Notes: a model not told the origin generated them from the sequence alone. A stretch of 64,000 nucleotides of DNA from Castanea sativa (GCF_040712315.1 NC_134015.1:4376445-4440444), one strand, 5' to 3'. Numbered from the stretch's first letter, positions 45,601 through 59,085 are shown. A program made the numbers and translations.

Positions 45601-47637
45601 TATTCCTATAACATTTTGTTTTTATATTCCTTGCTGCAAGTAATTAGTCAATGATTAAGGCATGCCAGGTTGCTTTAATTTAATGTTCATGAACTATTAA
45701 ACATATTAAGGCATGTCACAAAGCTTAGAATTGCTAAATGAGATTAAGTTACCCACTAACGGTGCATTTGAAGCAAGGTGACTAGGCCTCGATCATCGTA
45801 ACAGTGGGCATATTATTTGTGCTAAGTTCAACAAAAAAGAAAGAAAGTACTTTTATGAATTTGGCACAAACAAATGAGAAATATTAGGTTCTCAATACTT
45901 TCACAATAATTCATAAATGATAAGTTGTCATTGGTTCTAATTTAAACAACTATTTAAATTACTTTTTTATCTATCAAAAATAACTTAACCCTTAAAATTT
46001 ATTTTAAAAATATTATGAAAATGTTATAATTATTCATATGACCAACTGGCAGATAATTGATCGCATCAACCAAAAATAAAAAAAAGCTTCTTAGATGGTT
46101 GGACACTTGGACTTGCACGTCAAAGTCGCATAGCTTCATTCTTCGGCTTGAGGAACAAATTAATATAATATCCAAATTTCAATTTAGTAGAGAAACTTCT
46201 AGTAGAAGATTAATTTAGTCAAAGTCAAACACAAACCTGTTTAACTTCAGGCACTAATTAATAGAAAGATTCTCTTAAAAGGGCATTAGGGCTTATGCAT
46301 GTACATACCTACTACGTCGCATTACGCATCTTTATTTTGTTGTTGCACGTGGAATGGCTGGTCGTTGCTAGGGCATGCATCATTATTCAATATTTTAATC
46401 ATGCATAATTGCATTCCTATATTTACTCAATATTTAAAGGGAAAAAGTAAGATAGAGGGGCAGCAAGTTTTATCCGTAGGTGTTTGCCCTTTCCCCATTA
46501 AGAAAAATAATAATGGTTGCCTTGGCGCATTAAATGAGAAATAAGAAGCAAAAATAAATGAGAGGTAATTCGTTTATAATATTTTCATGATAAATTGTAA
46601 GTAGTAAATTGTTATTGGTTTTAATTTGAATGATTACTTAAAATATTTTTTTACCCACTAATAACAATCTACAATTTAAAATTTGTTGTGATAATAAATT
46701 AAAAATGTTGTAAGCTTAGTACTTTTCAAAATAAATTTGAAGCTTTTAGTAACTTGTAGATAATTGAGGCATCAACCAAATAGACCTTCTTGATGGTTGG
46801 ACTTGCACATTAAAGTCGCATTGCCTCATTCTTCACGTCACAACTTCACATTCAAAATCACTAAGCCACAAATTAAAGCTATATAAGAAATTTTGAAAGC
46901 TAGAGAGTGAAAACGCACGGAGGAGATTGAAAATTTTCACGTGCTTTATATATATATGGACCCACCACAACTGAAAACCAGAGTATTAATATTATGAAAT
47001 ATATTGTCATATATATTAAGGTATACCATAAAGCTTAAAATTGCTACATGAGTAAGTTACCCACAATCTGTGTATTTGGGGAAGGTGACTAAGCCTCATT
47101 TGTAACAGTAGCATTGTTCGCGCAAGTTCAAGTCCAACCTCTCTTCTAATTAAATGCTAAATCCATGGTATTGTTTGTTGGGCTTTGCTAACAGATGACC
47201 TTAAAGAAATTGTGAATAAATCATATTATGAAAATTTTGACATAATTTTTATGGAGAGTATAAAATTTTTTCAGCAAAATTGATTGCTTTATAATTTTCC
47301 TTTAAAATATCTTAAAAATTAATTTCTAAACTAATGCCCTAGGGCATTCTTTAACATTTTCCATATTATGTTTCATTTTTATTTGTACTTTGGAGGTTTG
47401 GGCTTTATTTTTTATTTTTTATTTTGGTTAAACAATTAATGAGCTAAAGTGAGGCTCTTCATGCATCCCAACAACATGAGGAACAACTAGGCTATTGGGT
47501 TTGGTAAATCTTTTAAGGGTATTTAGGTATTTCACGTTTAAGACAATGGAATTCATGTAATTGGGTTGGATAGTTAGGGTGGTCTAGACATTATAATGTG
47601 CACAAATAATTTGAACTCTAACTAATTTAGATGGCGG
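45600..47637. repeat. Intergenic DNA with duplicated blocks
   Basis: The block near 45705-45800 (AAGCTTAGAATTGCTAAATG ... GTGACTAGGCCTC) recurs near 47020-47110. Another, near 46050-46140 (ATAATTGATCGCATCAACCA ... TTGCACGTCAAAGTCGCA), recurs near 46755-46835. Both pairs are direct but in different relative order, so this is not one simple tandem repeat. No gene seen. Confidence 0.5.
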
Positions 47638-48030
47638 CACTACAAAAAACGCGCTTTGGGCCGCGTTTTTCTAAAACGCAGCTACAGACGGGGTTTTGAA
47701 CCGCGTTTATGAAAAACGCAGCTCTAGGAAACACGTATAGCCGCGTTTAGTAAACGCGGCTATAGACCCGCATTGAAGCCGCGTTCTTCGGTGTTGAGGT
47801 TGCGTTTGGCTGGTAGGATTTCAGCCACGATTTTAGAAATGCGGTTCTAGGGAATTTTTTTTTTCTTGTTTTTCATTATTTCTAGAGCGGCGTTTAAGAA
47901 ACGTAGCTCCAAACATGTTGAAGCTGCGTTTCATTAAACGCAGCTCCACACATGTTGAAGCTGCGTTTGATTAAACGCAACGTCAACATGTGTGGAGTTG
48001 CGTTTAATGAAACGCAACTTCAAAATTTAG

Positions 48031-48300
48031 TATAAATAAAAATAAAAATAAAAATCTATCCCTAAATCAGATCGCAAAAAACCCTAAATCATCTCCACCC
48101 GCTCTCTCTCACTCACCTGCCCAAACCCAAACTCTATTCGAAGCTCTTCTCAAGGCCTCACCGACTCCTCCTCTTCCAAACCCAACCCATCCAACGGCCT
48201 CCCTTGTCTTTCAATCTCCGCCGTCGATTGGCCTCGCTTTCAAGTTCGCCGAGTTGGAATGCGTCTCCAAGTTTGCTTCCCTTCTATCCTTCAACGACTC
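48031..48300 (+). other. TATA-like box and GC-rich leader segment of unknown origin
   Basis: TATAAATA at 48031-48038 lies 393 bases from the element's left end. It is followed at 48060-48300 by CT-rich, GC-richer DNA that looks like the 5' end of a host transcript. One frame reads QTLFEALLKASPTPPLPNPT and then SIGLAFKFAELECVSK. I do not recognise it. By analogy with element 2, which has L4 sequence at this point, it may be a captured first exon. Confidence 0.4.
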
Positions 48301-49539
48301 TCTTTTTCTTTTTTTACCCAAAACCAAAAAGAGTTTATGTTGATTTCAGTTATTCATTAATCAATTGAAGCGAAATTTTTTTAACTTTTTTAATGTTATG
48401 ATTATGAACACGGAAAAGAATCTAAACACAACATATATGTTCTTCTTGCTTGGATTGTGATTATAATGTATTTAATCTGATGATATGCCAAATCGTGAGA
48501 AGCGTAGATGGAGTTCTAGAATTATATAAATATTATATTATTGTTGTTTAAGTGTGTGTCTTTGTCTCTTTGGTTTCATTTCTGTAGTGATGTTTGTCTC
48601 TCCAATTCTTATTCTTTGTATACTAAAGGTTTATTTTTGGTTTTATATTTTTTTGGGTGTTTAATAAAAAACCAGAAAAAATCACTGATTCAAATGTTTG
48701 ACATGAAAACAAACAACTTTTACAGATTAGAAGCCCCAATTTTTTCTTTAAATGCTTCTTTAGCAACTTGAGAAAAAGGGTTGTGTATATGGCTTAGTGG
48801 AATAGAGGATGAAAACCAACGTCAAGATCATTGAAGCTAGGTAACTTTTTTTTTTTGCCCATATAATTCAAATTCTTCAATTTTTTAGACATTTATATTT
48901 TTTTGTTTTATCGTTTGATCGTAGCTTCATAAGGTTAAAATATGTTTTTATGTGTACCTTTAATTGTAATAGATTTTATGATTTGACTATAGAAGAAAAA
49001 AAATCCTTTGCTTGGCTGATGAGGAAGTTTGAGGAATAAGAATTGAAGCTTTTACCTTTTTCTATTGTGTATTCTTTAGGGTATTGATCAACCAAATTGG
49101 ACATATAATTGTAAACAATTTAAATTTATTAGGTTTAAAATCTATATTTTTCTTTCACATTCCCTATATTTCTCATATAAACTAATGAGAAACCTATTAA
49201 ATTTGAAGCATTCATTTGCCCAAATATTTACATAGAAAGTAGCACATTGGCCTTCTTCCTCAGTGATCTATTAGCTTCTACCAACATATGTTCTTGAACC
49301 AAAACAGCCGGGTAGTATGTATCAAAAGTGTATGACATGGAAGCATATAAATAGTACACATGTTTTACATGTTCTCTTATTTCTACTTTCTCTTTTTACA
49401 TGTTTTATTTAATTCTTTCTATTTTAACATTATGAATTTAAAATGATAGGATCTACATAGGTAATGCTTTGAGCTTTTCTTGATATTTTCTGTAGTGATC
49501 ATTCTACAATTTGCATTGTAATTATTGTGAGTGAGAAAC

Positions 49540-50395
49540 CTTGAGAGATTGGTTTAGATTCCCTGATAGAGCCTTTAAAAGGGTGGTCTTCCCACAACCT
49601 GGGGGACCAAGTAGTAGAGTTATCCTGCAAGAAAGGTAAGGCCATGTGAACACATCTCTAGCCTCATTAAAGCACATATTCAGTTATCTCTATTATTTAA
49701 AAAAAACAAAAAACAAAAATCATTGAAGCTAGGGACGCAACAAAAATTGTAGTGAAATTGTAGAGTTCTAGTATAATTTGGGAATGCTGTAAAATTCAAG
49801 TGAATTTTTAATGTGCCCTTAGACAGACTATTAAAAAAAAAAAAAAAAACCTTCTAAGAGTATAGTATGAAAATGTATTACAGATTCTAGAAAGTATTTC
49901 AAAGCGAAGGGACAATATCCCCCCCATCCAAAGCATTGTAAATTTATGTATAGAGGTAGTGTATCAATGAAAATTTCATAAAAATGGGATAGCACCAAGT
50001 GATAAGAAATCACAGTATAATCTCTTTCCCAAGTGAAAATTCTGCTCTAAATAAGAACCTCTGATGAACAAAGAATGACAAGTCAATTACATGTCCCTCA
50101 CATATGTAAACAATATACTACCAGTCCTCAAAGTTTCCTTAATACCCCAATCTAAATCGTACAAAGGTTCTTTACTTAATAAAATTTCTGTATATGATAC
50201 CACTTAGAAATGTCCTGCAAGAAAGATACTATTTAAAGAAGATATAAAGACAGACCAACAAAGTGAGGAACTCAATTTCAATTATTTCAATATATAGGCT
50301 ATAGCTTACCTTCCTGGCTTTATGATACCACTAATGTCATTGATGATGCTTATCTTGGTTTGACTTGCCTTTGAACCTGGCAGCTTAGTGAATGC
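49540..50395 (-). pseudogene. Captured PDR-type ABCG transporter fragment, two exons
   Basis: On the minus strand, exon 50310-50395 encodes AFTKLPGSKASQTKISIIND and then ISGIIKPGR. After a GT-AG intron (49625-50309), exon 49540-49624 encodes [20 protein letters not shown] and then GNLNQSLK, up to a donor [14 protein letters not shown] is the Walker A motif of the first nucleotide-binding domain of full-size ABCG (pleiotropic drug resistance) transporters, and the preceding LPGSK ... IIKPGR is diagnostic of that subfamily. Exon borders are as in the donor genes as far as I can judge. Only about 57 codons of a normally about 1400-aa membrane protein remain, so it has no transport function. Its orientation is opposite to the element's TATA-like box. 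Confidence 0.87.
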
Positions 50396-52566
50396 CTGTT
50401 AAGTTAGAAAGAAGACAATCTTGATTTTCCAATATTCATACCTGTTATATAATAAGCTGTAACTGCAATATATTTTTATTGTAGATTAAAAAATAAAAAA
50501 TTAAACTATTCATATATTGTAGGTTTTGCAATTCAGCAAGATTCAGATACCCAGGTTTTCTTGGTTATGATGCAGAATGACAAGTGTAAAGGTGTTAGAT
50601 ATCGTTCTAGTTAGATGTAAACCATTAAATCTATAAGGAACTTCTAGTAGTCTCAAGAAAAAACTCTAGTATCCATCAGAAATAAAGAGCCATATTTTTT
50701 TAATTAAATTATTGAAAGCAAATTTTAAGCCAATTTAAAGGCCGCTCAAATGTAGGCAATCTCGGGATTTGCTGCCCACTGCAAGTCATATTCAGCCATC
50801 ACCCTTTTTAGAACTCAATCCTCAACTTCTTTGAAAACTCGAGGTATGATGCCGAAAAGATGATGTAATACTTCTTCCTAATTGTGCATGAAAATTAAGC
50901 AGTAGCTCTTGAAAATTTGTGATTCCGTATAGTATATTTTTCTTATGATTGTTGCGTTGATTGAAGTTCGTGATTGGGCTTCATGTGGATAGGTTTTTGG
51001 GCTGGAAAATAGGCAGAAGAGGCTAGGAGTCACCGTGAGGGCAGAGTGCTAATGAAGATACAAAGTGCCTAGGTTAAAGAAGGGCTTCATGTATTAGCAT
51101 TACGTTGTTTTTATTTTTTATTTTCAAAAAGAAAGTAAAAGCTTTTTAATCAACCACAAATTGTGCAATACCAACGTTGCCCCTTTTTGAGCTTTCTCTA
51201 TACCCATTTGGCTGCTTCATGCCCTGTTAAGTTGGCTTTGTGACATGATGAACAAGCTTCTGGAAGTGGTTGTATTAATCCATGAGCCACATTGTTAAAT
51301 TTAATTGTCCTTGAGATAGATAACACGTTTGTATTGCACTGGCCAATGTAGTCACATGCTTAAATTTAATTGGGGAAGCTAAGGTACAACACTAAAGGAA
51401 TTGTCCCTAAGCATCGCTCTTATTGATTGTCCGCTTCATGAGGCGTGTAAAGATTTACCATTCACTATTACTGATTGTCATGTTTGGGTTAATGTAACCC
51501 TTGTCTTATCATTACTTTCACCAATTTTTTAATTATATATTATTGTTCTATTTTACTTTGGAATTCTAAGCTTTTGAAGGAAAGTTTATCTTTATTGTTT
51601 TGGGTACTCTTCCTGGATCCTTGCTAAGGCCTATGAAAATAATTGAAATGTTTGTGGCCTACAAACTTTAGCTGGAGACATGGAATATAGTTTGACTGGT
51701 TGATCATTGTTAAAAAATATGTTCCTTTTTTTGCCAATTTGACTAGTTGGTCATTGTTTGACATTCTTACACCATGCTTTTACTGCCATTTCAAATGTGA
51801 GAGAACCAGGAGTTTAGGATTTGACATTCTTGGCACTGTATTTTTGCAGGATCAAGTGCTGCTGCTTGGATGCTGTGAATACACAGCTCACCACTTTTCC
51901 TAATAAATTATAACCACATATAAGCTAAATAGTTATATGATACCTATATTTGAATTTTTGGCTGTTGTATACCTCAGAAATGTCAATTCAAGATATTTTT
52001 TCATTGCAACCAATGGTTAATAAAATATACACACTCAGTAGTCTCTGCTGCCATTTTCTTTGTTGCTGTTGGATGGTTGTGTTGTGTTGGAAACATGTGT
52101 TGTGTTGGAACTTGTTTATTTTGGATGGTTGTGTTGTGTTGGAAACTTGTGATAGCAGGGAAAAATTCTTCAGTTCTAATAACAGGGAAAAAACAGCCAA
52201 AAAAGAGCGCAGGAAAAAAAAAAAAAAAAAGAGAAGCTATAGCCGCGTTTTTTATAAACGCGGCTATAGTCCGCAGCCTGTAGCTGCGTTAATAACCGCG
52301 GCTCAAGTGGGTCTGTAGCCGCGTTTTCCAAAAACGCGGCTATAGGTCACTGACTACAGCCGCGTTTTTTAAAAACGCGGCTATAGACCTGATGCCTATA
52401 GCCGTGGTTCAAAAATGCGGCTTCAGGTCTGGTATGTAGCTGCGCCGCTTAGGCCGCGTTTACAAACGCGGCTCTTGAAAATGCAGCTATAGGATATAGC
52501 CGCGTTTTCGGGGTCTATAGCCGCTTTTTTGAAACGCGACTATAGACCCCGTTTTTTGTAGTGCTG

Positions 52567-53334
52567 GTCATATTATAAATTACTCTCCAAATAGGATGTT
52601 GATTTTAAAAGTTTGAAGTATATGGTACATGTTACAAACAAGCTGATAATTTCATTCTTTAAATAAATAAAAACCATATAATTTATGCTAGATAGTTAGA
52701 ATTTTTTTTCTCAAAAAAAGATTGTTACAATTTACCTATTTTTTCTTGGGGTGGGGGACATTTATGTGTTTCATTTTTATGTATGCACAGAGAGAAATTG
52801 AGATCTTGTACTATAGCCAAGGTTATTACAATATACAACACCACATTGAAAGGCTAAGATTAAAAGCGCTTTTGATCTTAGTCCTTGAATAAGAGTTTTT
52901 TTTTTTTTTTTTTAAACCTTTAATTTCTACTTGTTTACCTCTTTATTTATTTATTTATTTTTTTTTACATTTTTCTCACATTAAATTATAAACTATTACA
53001 CCGAATCTAAATCCCACAAACAAAGTAGGGGCAACAAGAAATCAGGATAGTTGGATACACACACACAAAAAAAAAAGGAAAGAATGGGCCTATATCCATC
53101 GCTATCGTCTGGAACAAGGATCCAACCCAACAATCAAAGATGAATGCAAGCCCAATTTCTAATTATAAAAAGCCCAAGTATTGACGCGCGGACTATATGT
53201 TGGGTTTGATAAAATCAACAACCAGTGCTTAATTGCTATCGACGACTGACGGCCAGTTATTCCAGTGGTGGAAAAAGAAAAACCACTTGAAAGTAAGTAT
53301 ACCAAAAAAAAAACCAATCAATCCTGTCCCTTTT
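52567..53334. other. Intergenic DNA, no gene seen
   Basis: AT-rich; homopolymer T tracts near 52896-52914. No recognisable frame. Confidence 0.55.
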
Positions 53335-53350
53335 TAGAAATTGCACCTTT

Positions 53351-53515
53351 TTTAATTTTTATTTTTTATACAAGATAGAATTCTACTGTAGCCTAATCTA
53401 AGTGTAAATGTGTGTAAAACTCTCTTCTAGAGACTTGAACCCTGGACCTTGCCCCCCACACCCCACAAGTTTTTATACTTGTGGAATAACCATTGCCCCA
53501 ATGGTGCATGGTGGT
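53351..53515 (-). mobile_element. tRNA-derived SINE with target duplication
   Basis: On the minus strand the head has an A-box-like TTGGGGCAATGG and a B-box GGTTCAAGTCT, the two parts of a RNA polymerase III promoter. They are followed by a body ending in an A-rich tail (T-rich at 53351-53370 on plus). Near-identical flanks TAGAAATTGCACCTTT (53335-53350) and TAGAAATTGCACTT (53516-53529) form a target duplication of about 14 bases, as expected from LINE-driven insertion. Length is about 165 bp. Confidence 0.8.
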
Positions 53516-53819
53516 TAGAAATTGCACTTCCAATATGTTTGGTTTAGATGAACTTATTTACTTCTATTTATTTTTGTATATTGTACAGAAGTAAAATTGT
53601 AACTTTAAAATAAATAGAGTAAAAAATGCTTAAAAGTTTTAAATTTTTTTAGGATGAAATTAAGCTCACCCAACATGAAGGCCGTAATTTGCCTCCACTA
53701 TGCATTGTTGTTCAAACCTATTTCTTATTTAGTATTATAGGGATATGTTTGCAAAATTTTACAATTAATACTGTAATTTAATGTTAAATTTTAATGTCAA
53801 TCCCCCCAATGTCTAATTG

Positions 53820-54210
53820 GAAAATGTTTCTCTCCAAACCAATTTAGAGAGAAATCTTTCAAACTCTCCCTATATCTTTTTATTGAATGTCAATTTTGAA
53901 AATTTAACGGTTAGATTATATGTGTTTTTATGTTCTTAATATATACGTAAAATTTCATTCAAATTAGATGTTATTAACTATTCGATCAATAAACTTATTT
54001 TTTATTTCAAATTTTAAACCAAAAAATCTTTGAAATTTAAATATTTGATTGATAATATAGTTATTGATCTTTAATCTTCTTAAAATTTTGCTAGCATAAA
54101 GGATATAATAAGAACATACAAATTAATGGTTATATTTTCAAAATTCACATCTAATAAAAAAATTTATGGAGAATTTGAAGAATTTTGAAGAGAAACCTTG
54201 TCTTGTCTAA
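53820..54210. mobile_element. Foldback MITE
   Basis: The left arm TTTTTATTGAATGTCAATTT ... TTGAAAATTTAACGGTTA is mirrored at the right (TAATGGTTATATTTTCAAAA ... CACATCTAATAAAAAAAT). It is related to the foldback at 26985-27465. Confidence 0.6.
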
Positions 54211-55070
54211 TTTAGTGTCAAAATTAACGCTTGCCTATTCATCTTAAACCATTATAGCATTTGTAATATACAGCCTAAACCATAAGAGTGTTGCAATGGA
54301 CACACTCAATTATGAGATGTTCACATGAGATCTAACCCCACCCTCCACCCCCTCGTCGTCGGTGTGCGTGTGTTTCTTAATGTATACATGGTGAATACTG
54401 AAAACTAATCTCACAAACTCCTAATTTCACTAAGCCCAGTTTAGGTTTGATGATGGTTTGATAAGTCATCTTTAGACAGACACTAGATCAACATTGATAA
54501 GGCCCAACTTAAACTAATGTGGACAGCTGAACTTTGCGAAGCCCAATTCTAAATTTTTTGAAGAACTGCATTTTTCATTTGCTAAATTGAGAGGTGGATA
54601 AAAATCACACACTCTGATGCGCAACTACAAAACCAAATGCCAAAAGGACAAAAGAGAAAAAGTGGAGGCCCATTTCCATTAATTTGGGCTTTAGTAGATG
54701 TTTAATTATTAAGCACATTGCAAGTAATGAAGTCAGCAAGCTGACCATTGTAGTGCAAATGATTTTTTTTTTCAGTCATTGTAGTGTAAATGATTCCATT
54801 AGGCAACTTTTTTTGTTTTTGTTTTTTTTAATGCTTATAAAGCTACCCCCAAGAACAAATGGGTAAGAGGGAAATCCAATTATGACAAGTCTATATGTCT
54901 TTTAAGCTTATATATACGAGCTTATGAGGAGCTCAAATGGGAATCCATATATGCTTCCGTATGTAAGATTGTAAGTTTGTAACTTGTAAGTTAAACTATA
55001 ACCCAACCTCAATCCCACTTAAGAAATTAGAGACAACAACAATAATATATATGAAACCAAACCAGTGATA
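54211..55070. other. Intergenic DNA, no gene seen
   Basis: No credible exon or element ends; AT-rich. Confidence 0.5.
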
Positions 55071-55073
55071 CAT

Positions 55074-55430
55074 GGTTGCTTACTAAATTTGAGCACAATG
55101 CCTATTTTACACCAAGACTCTAACCATTGAAATACAAATTTGGATAGTATTTTACGAAGCTTCATGTAATCGTGTTTAATCATCATCAAGATTGAGATCA
55201 CATAATGTGAAAATATATTTTTTAGAGACAAAAAAAAAAAAAAAAAAAAAAACCTAAACCAATGTTACATTGTAGCTTTCGAGAATCTGAGAACATTGCT
55301 TACTTTAAACCCAGACCCTAACCACTGACTAAAAATTCGGATAGTGTTTTATTAAGCTTCATTATCTTATTTAATCATCTCAAAAATTAAGATTATATTG
55401 TATGAAAATATACTTCTAGTGATAAAAATA
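55074..55430. repeat. Two adjacent copies of a dispersed repeat
   Basis: Copies at about 55074-55240 and 55262-55430 share TTGAGCACAATGCCTA / GAGAACATTGCTTACT, CTAACCA and GGATAGTRTTTTA. A third relative is at 19265-19420. Nature unknown. Confidence 0.55.
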
Positions 55431-55629
55431 ATATTAAATGAAAATAATGTTACAAATATGAGTGCAATCAATGACAAAACTGGAATTTCATATTAAGAGG
55501 GGTCAAAGCATGAAACAACAAACTTTTACTTCTCTAGAACAAGAAATAATACTAAGATTCAAATAGAACATATAATATACATTTCAATCCAATCACCTAT
55601 TAAAATGGAAATCAACATTATTTTGAATC

Positions 55630-56650
55630 CCAAAAATTACATCTAAACACCTAAACCCACAAACACTAGTAGGAATAAGTGCTAGAGAGCACAAACCATA
55701 TATATATATAACCTGGTTGGCCTTGAAATTAACTATCATGAAATAATCAAATTCTGCTAAACTAAGACAATGTAATCTTTGAGGTGGACTGAAATGTAAA
55801 TCTATGCAAACATAAATAAGCCAAATTTATTGCAAAGCATACGCAAAAAACAAAAACAAAAAACAAAAAACAAAAAAACAAAAACAAAAAACAAAACAAA
55901 GAGAACTCTACCAATCTATTTAGCTCCTTAAAAAATGTGGGAAAAGATTAAAGAAACGTAACAATTTTACAAGTCAATTAAATCCAAATACTTGACACAA
56001 AAAAACTAAAATATGCAAAATAATTATACAACAAAAAAAGGCACGAGCAACAATAAAGAAAACCCATTTGGATAGCAAAGCAAAAAACCAATCCCTGATA
56101 AGCAAACAACATTGGTTACAAAGTATATAACAAGGAAAAATAAATAAATAAATGCAACTCATGCATATGATAGTGCTTTTTAATTAAATTTCGTATTTAT
56201 TTGTTTCTAATCCCAGTACAAAAAAAAAAGAGTAAATTATAAAGTCATTAAATGATAAATATAATTAACAAATTAGTAAATAGCTGGAGTTGTTCTTCCA
56301 TGAATCTAAAGACCAAAACCCACAAGCTCCAAAAAAGAATAAATGCCATAGAGACCACAAACCAAACATAAAACCTGATTTGAAACTCAAATTAACAATT
56401 ACATAATCATCACTAATAGAAACTCAAATCCCTCAAAAGAAACACAATGTAATCATTGACCTAGACTGAATAGTAAAATTGAACAAAAACAAATAAGGCA
56501 AATTGATTGCAAAGCAGAGCAAACATAAAAATAAATTGAGAACTCTAACCATCTATTTGGCTATTGGAAAAAAGGGGGGAAAATTAATCGGGATATAACA
56601 ATTTTACAGGTCAAGTTAATCCAAAATAAAATTTTAATTGAATCCAAATT
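55630..56650. repeat. Local duplication of a 400-bp segment
   Basis: The block about 55680-55985 (GAGCACAAACC ... GAGAACTCTACCAATCTATT ... TAACAATTTTACAAGTCAAT) recurs at 56350-56625 (GACCACAAACC ... GAGAACTCTAACCATCTATT ... TAACAATTTTACAGGTCAAG), same order and orientation, about 640 bases apart. No coding content recognised. Confidence 0.6.
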
Positions 56651-58911
56651 AAAAATAAAAAAATTCTAACTAAAATATCCAAAACAAAACTAATTGAAAC
56701 CCCCCAAAGGCATCCTTCAAAAAAATCTAACCCAAAAGGTGAGATAAATAGAAGAAAAATCAGGTTATTCTAACGCTTCAATTTGATTTAGTGGCTCTTC
56801 TTGTAAAATACCCAACTATTATATCTGGTAAATAACTGTGTAAATTTGTTCTTCGACAAAAGGACAGGCAAAGAAGGGTTTTTAAAATTACAGAAAATAC
56901 GATAAAAGAGAGACTGCAAGAGAAGTTGAAGGAAAACACAAAGATATATGCAAACTTTCAAATCTGGTTTGAACAGCAAAAATGTGCAAGATTGATTCCA
57001 CATAGCTGATTTAAGAGAAAGGGGGGGGGGGGGGGGGAGAGTTATTTCTAAAGATCCACGGACTAATTAAAAACATTAATGTGTACACCATACAACAATC
57101 TTTAGTAAATAATCTCTAAATATTCAATAACAAAATGTTAAGCGATATGTTGGATATTTAATTTTAGAAAAAAAAAAATACAGCGTTAATCAAATTCAAT
57201 CCAAACAGTAAAAATAATAAATAAAAATGTCATTGCAAAAAAAGTCATAAATTCCTTAAGACCTTCAACTTTCAATATAGTCGATCAACTCAACATTAAT
57301 GAATAAAGTCAATAAACCATACAATAGAAAACATAACTTTTTACCACAACATCCAAGGGTTATATAGACTATCCTTTCAAATATGGATGCTCAAAGTAGC
57401 ATTGAAAAATCAATCATACAAGGGAATATGACTTTTTCTACAAATATTCAAGTGCTAAACCCCTAAAATCACCAAACCAAAAGCCGGATTATTTTAAATC
57501 TAGAGAAAAAATCCAAAAAAAGAACATAACCCAAGCAATTAACAAAATTCGATCAAAGAAGAACCCTAGCCAATGAAGTAAAACAAAATTCCAGAGTATA
57601 GAAATAAGTAAAAATGGAGATGATAATTCAAATAGGAAAAGCAACGGTAGAAACTTTGGTTTGCAAAAACAGTATTTGAAGAAAGAAAATAATAACGCTA
57701 TGTTGACCTTAGGTATATGCAAAGAAGAAACAAAACATAACGAAAAGTGCAAGTACTAAAGATGTGAGAGTGAAAATTGTAAGGAGGAAGATATTTTCTT
57801 TTGTCTCTTTGTTTTTTACTGAATGAATACATCATTTCATCTTTGGGATGTGCCAATTGTATAGGGGGTGGTGTTTATGGGGCTTTTCTTAACGCACGTC
57901 TATTTTTAAAATGGGTGTTTTTCCTACATGGAAAAATAGCTATAATTTTAGGAACAACTATTTATGACTCGGTTGATATTGTAAATCTACTAATGCATAC
58001 ACATATCTTGAGCATCAATGTCTAAGTTCAACCACCAAAGTATATTCACATAGCCAACGGTATACCCTGCACACATATTTAAAATTTTTGAAACAAAAAA
58101 ATAAAGCATAAGACATCATAAGGAAATATGGTCTAACTTAGATAAATACAAATTTATAAATTACACAATTTATGATAAGAAATTTTTTTTTGAATCATCA
58201 AACATTTTCCTTCATATTTGCCCTAGAAGACCATATCAAAAGGTATATTATAGTTGAATAATGGTCATTAAAAGGATAGTAATATCATAGATGTTTCTAC
58301 AGCAAAAAAGCAATAACCGAAGAAAATGTTCCTTCCACAGCATTTCAAAACCTTTTTGCACATAAGTAATCTTAAGCTAGAGAAGCCTATAGTTGCCAAA
58401 TCAGAAGAAAGGTGGAAGATTTTCAAATTTTTTGGAAAAGTTATATTATTGACCGTTACCTTTTTGTAAATCTTCAGTCATTGTTCTTATCTGGCAGTAC
58501 AAGCTTCTCTCTCTGCACATGTTCACAAACACTTTTACCCTAGGTCTTAAACTTTCATTTGAAGTTTTATCCTGATAATTAATATAAGCAACATTAAAGC
58601 TTTTAATATAAAAGTAGTGAACACCTAGAACATAACAGTCTATGCAAAATGATTCATTGACTTATCATGGGTAATTAGCAGAAGGGAGGGAAAAAGAGAG
58701 CTATAAATTTAAGTCTTCTACAATATAGCATTTTCCCTCATAAAACACACATAACTCTAAATTTTGTTTCCAATATATTAAATTATAAGTTATAATATTG
58801 TTTTCTCAGACTTGAAAAAATTAAAACAAAAACTAAAGCCATATGAGGGAATACATGGAGAAATTTGTTGATGTTTTTAACATTGATGATCTCTCTCTAA
58901 GTGTTCGATTA
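56651..58911. other. Intergenic DNA, no gene seen
   Basis: It contains a poly-G tract at 57021-57037. Minus-strand frames at 57489-57752 and 56788-57003 are hydrophobic only because of T-rich reading and show no domain. The plus-strand frame at 57801-58025 is also unrecognised. Confidence 0.5.
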
Positions 58912-59085
58912 GGATCCCCTTATTTTGCTGAAACTAAAAACGTTTTGCTAAAAATGTAAAAAAATAAGCTAAATAATACAGTGGGACCTATGACTAGTAT
59001 CAAAAAGTGCAGTGAGTCTCATAAATAGTAGTAAAAATAAGTTGAAAGTGGAGATAAGCTGAAAAATTTACACTAAGAGTGTGTG
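58912..59085. mobile_element. MITE remnant
   Basis: GGATCCCCTTATTTTGCTGA, GCTAAATAATACAGTGGGAC, AGTGCAGTGAGTCTC and TAAGCTGAAAAATTTACACT are typical of a plant MITE family related to the one at 40757. The right inverted end is worn. A (GT)n run follows. Confidence 0.4.

Larger units (their letters stand above)
47638..52563. mobile_element. CACTA element 3 (4.9 kb) carrying an ABC transporter fragment (Pack-CACTA)
   Basis: The ends are CACTACAAAAAACG and CGTTTTTTGTAGTG, with flanks CGG (47635-47637) and CTG (52564-52566), a 3-bp duplication with one change. Hairpin arrays of GCCGCGTTT / AAACGCGGC fill 47638-48015 and 52234-52555. Inside are a TATA-like box at the same offset as in element 2, a GC-richer leader-like segment, and two minus-strand exons of a PDR-type ABCG transporter. 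No transposase was found. Confidence 0.87.

Noticed and set aside
57489..57752. 87-codon hydrophobic minus-strand frame that might be a membrane protein
   Set aside because: Hydrophobicity follows from A-rich plus-strand sequence read in antisense. No conserved motif, no good start context, no neighbouring exons.
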